From Marinobacter alexandrii (lineage in GTDB: Bacteria > Bacteroidota > Bacteroidia > Cytophagales > Cyclobacteriaceae): a stretch of 64,000 bases of DNA. The stretch is taken from positions 1,868,501 through 1,932,500 of the forward strand of contig JBDWTN010000007.1 of assembly GCA_039984955.1 (NCBI GenBank). The letters are read 5' to 3'. Positions 63,295-64,000 of the stretch are shown here, piece after piece (position 1 is the first letter of the stretch; the number at the start of each line of letters is the position of its first letter). The notes beneath the pieces were generated by a model, which was not told where the DNA came from, did no database searches, and saw only the letters and a program-made list of their open reading frames with translations. Position numbers and translations under genes: made by a program.

Positions 63295-64000
63295 ATGATA
63301 CACCTATTGAAGAAAGGTTTAGCCCTTTTGGCTGTTCTGTCCATTTCTGTTGTTTTATTGGCTGCTTATATGAGTTCTAGCAATTTGTCTAAAGAATCAC
63401 ATACAGAAGTTATTGACTACTCAGAGTCGATAGAAAGTCGTGACTCAACACTTAAGGTAATGACATTTAATATTGGCTATCTATCCGGGATGACGAATAA
63501 TCTTTCGATTCATAGGGAATCACAATTTTTCGCTGACCAGCTTATGCAAGCAAAAAATCTCATCAAAGTTGCGAATGCAAACGTTGTGAGCTTTCAAGAA
63601 ATTGATTTCGGCGCTAGTCGATCTTTTCATGTAGATCAACTTGATTCCATCGCATCCGCTGGTAAATTTGTATCCGGATACAAATCCATTAATTGGGACA
63701 AAAAGTATGTGCCATTCCCATATTGGCCACCATCAAATCATTTTGGGCAAATGTTAAGTGGGCAAGCAATTCTTTCTCGATACCCGATTGAAACTGATAC
63801 AACCATCATACTCAACCCCAATTTGAGTGCACCAGCCTACTATCGCGCATTCTATTTAAACCGTCTGCTCCAAATCGCCGAAATCAATTTTCGAGGCAGT
63901 CAAGTGAAAATCATGAATGTCCATCTGGAGGCATTTGATAAAAAGACGCGATTAAAACAGCTAGAAATAGTGAAACGTGAATTTGAAAAATACGCTTCAC
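63295..64000 (+). CDS. Endonuclease/exonuclease/phosphatase family protein (3' end outside window)
   Basis: The frame is open from the ATG at 63295 to the last base, giving at least 235 residues. An N-terminal membrane anchor (KKGLALLAVLSISVVLLAAY) is followed by the EEP fold: VMTFNIGYLSG, the metal-binding glutamate in VVSFQEIDFG, SGQAILSRYPIE and IMNVHLEAFD with its His. The catalytic pair near the C-terminus is beyond the window. Members cleave phosphodiesters in nucleic acids, lipids or sugars; the membrane anchor points to an extracytoplasmic substrate. Confidence 0.85.
   Translation, partial: MIHLLKKGLALLAVLSISVVLLAAYMSSSNLSKESHTEVIDYSESIESRDSTLKVMTFNIGYLSGMTNNLSIHRESQFFADQLMQAKNLIKVANANVVSFQEIDFGASRSFHVDQLDSIASAGKFVSGYKSINWDKKYVPFPYWPPSNHFGQMLSGQAILSRYPIETDTTIILNPNLSAPAYYRAFYLNRLLQIAEINFRGSQVKIMNVHLEAFDKKTRLKQLEIVKREFEKYAS

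Noticed and set aside
1-64000. tRNA genes, rRNA genes, CRISPR arrays or a prophage
   Set aside because: Reading the intergenic regions showed no cloverleaf-like sequence, no regular spaced repeats and no phage structural or integrase genes.

Overview
The window looks like chromosomal DNA of a marine or environmental Bacteroidota, most likely of the Cytophagales type. Evidence for this is the SusC/SusD pair, lipoproteins with Bacteroidota-style lipoboxes, Lacal_2735-type small proteins, AT-rich DNA with weak Shine-Dalgarno sites, many two-FtsX-domain orphan permeases with PadR partners, and a GCGAGGAA...GAAGCGATCTC-type intergenic repeat. Housekeeping anchors are glnS (30273-31934), polA (60185-62944) and an Lgt-family gene (54049-54834). 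I saw no rRNA, tRNA or CRISPR array.

Layout. 1-3294: tail of one FtsX permease, then a PadR regulator overlapping a second permease. 3295-9425: two tiny Lacal_2735-like genes around an SRPBCC gene, an M48 lipoprotein protease, a membrane-bound XRE regulator overlapping a CPBP protease, a phosphinothricin-type acetyltransferase, a lipoprotein and a polysaccharide deacetylase. 9479-15458: two more PadR-permease pairs in tandem on the minus strand. 15791-20117: a PepSY-like secreted protein, a sigma-54 response regulator and a convergent hybrid histidine kinase. 20322-25418: a five-gene, translationally coupled minus-strand operon (LolA-like protein, two FtsX permeases, ABC ATPase, outer-membrane barrel) that looks like a trans-envelope lipid or lipoprotein export module. 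25530-29328: an Asp/Glu racemase and a fourth PadR-permease pair. 29378-30222: an Xre/RES toxin-antitoxin pair behind a perfect 17-bp inverted repeat. 30273-39341: glnS, secreted proteins, an NmrA-like reductase, two unusual uncharacterised proteins, a penicillin acylase and a frameshifted lipoprotein. 39501-47250: a DoxX-like protein and twin permeases without the prefix domain, flanking AraC, DUF2141 and DUF2306 genes. 47371-51925: SusC/SusD. 52060-54834: pentapeptide protein, metallo-beta-lactamase-fold hydrolase, thioesterase and Lgt family. 55027-57009: a lipoprotein gene with an in-frame amber codon, and a partner lipoprotein. 57076-58915: lipid kinase and a PLP lyase/racemase. 58967-59399: a decayed DUF559 nuclease inside inverted repeats. 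59460-62944: secreted protein and polA. 63000-63259: a short inverted-repeat-bounded element. 63295-end: an endonuclease/exonuclease/phosphatase-fold protein cut by the window edge.

The main theme is repeated use of large MacB/FtsX-type permeases with no ATPase beside them. There are seven, one partial. Four are each overlapped by their own PadR gene, and each PadR gene has a different repeat or palindrome upstream. The two without PadR carry a sigma-54-like TGGCATA-N4-YTGA element instead, and a sigma-54 activator is encoded in the same window. The other points worth a second look are three decayed genes (38383-39341, 55027-56298, 59001-59383), two inverted-repeat elements, the toxin-antitoxin operator and the ABC/LolA/barrel operon.
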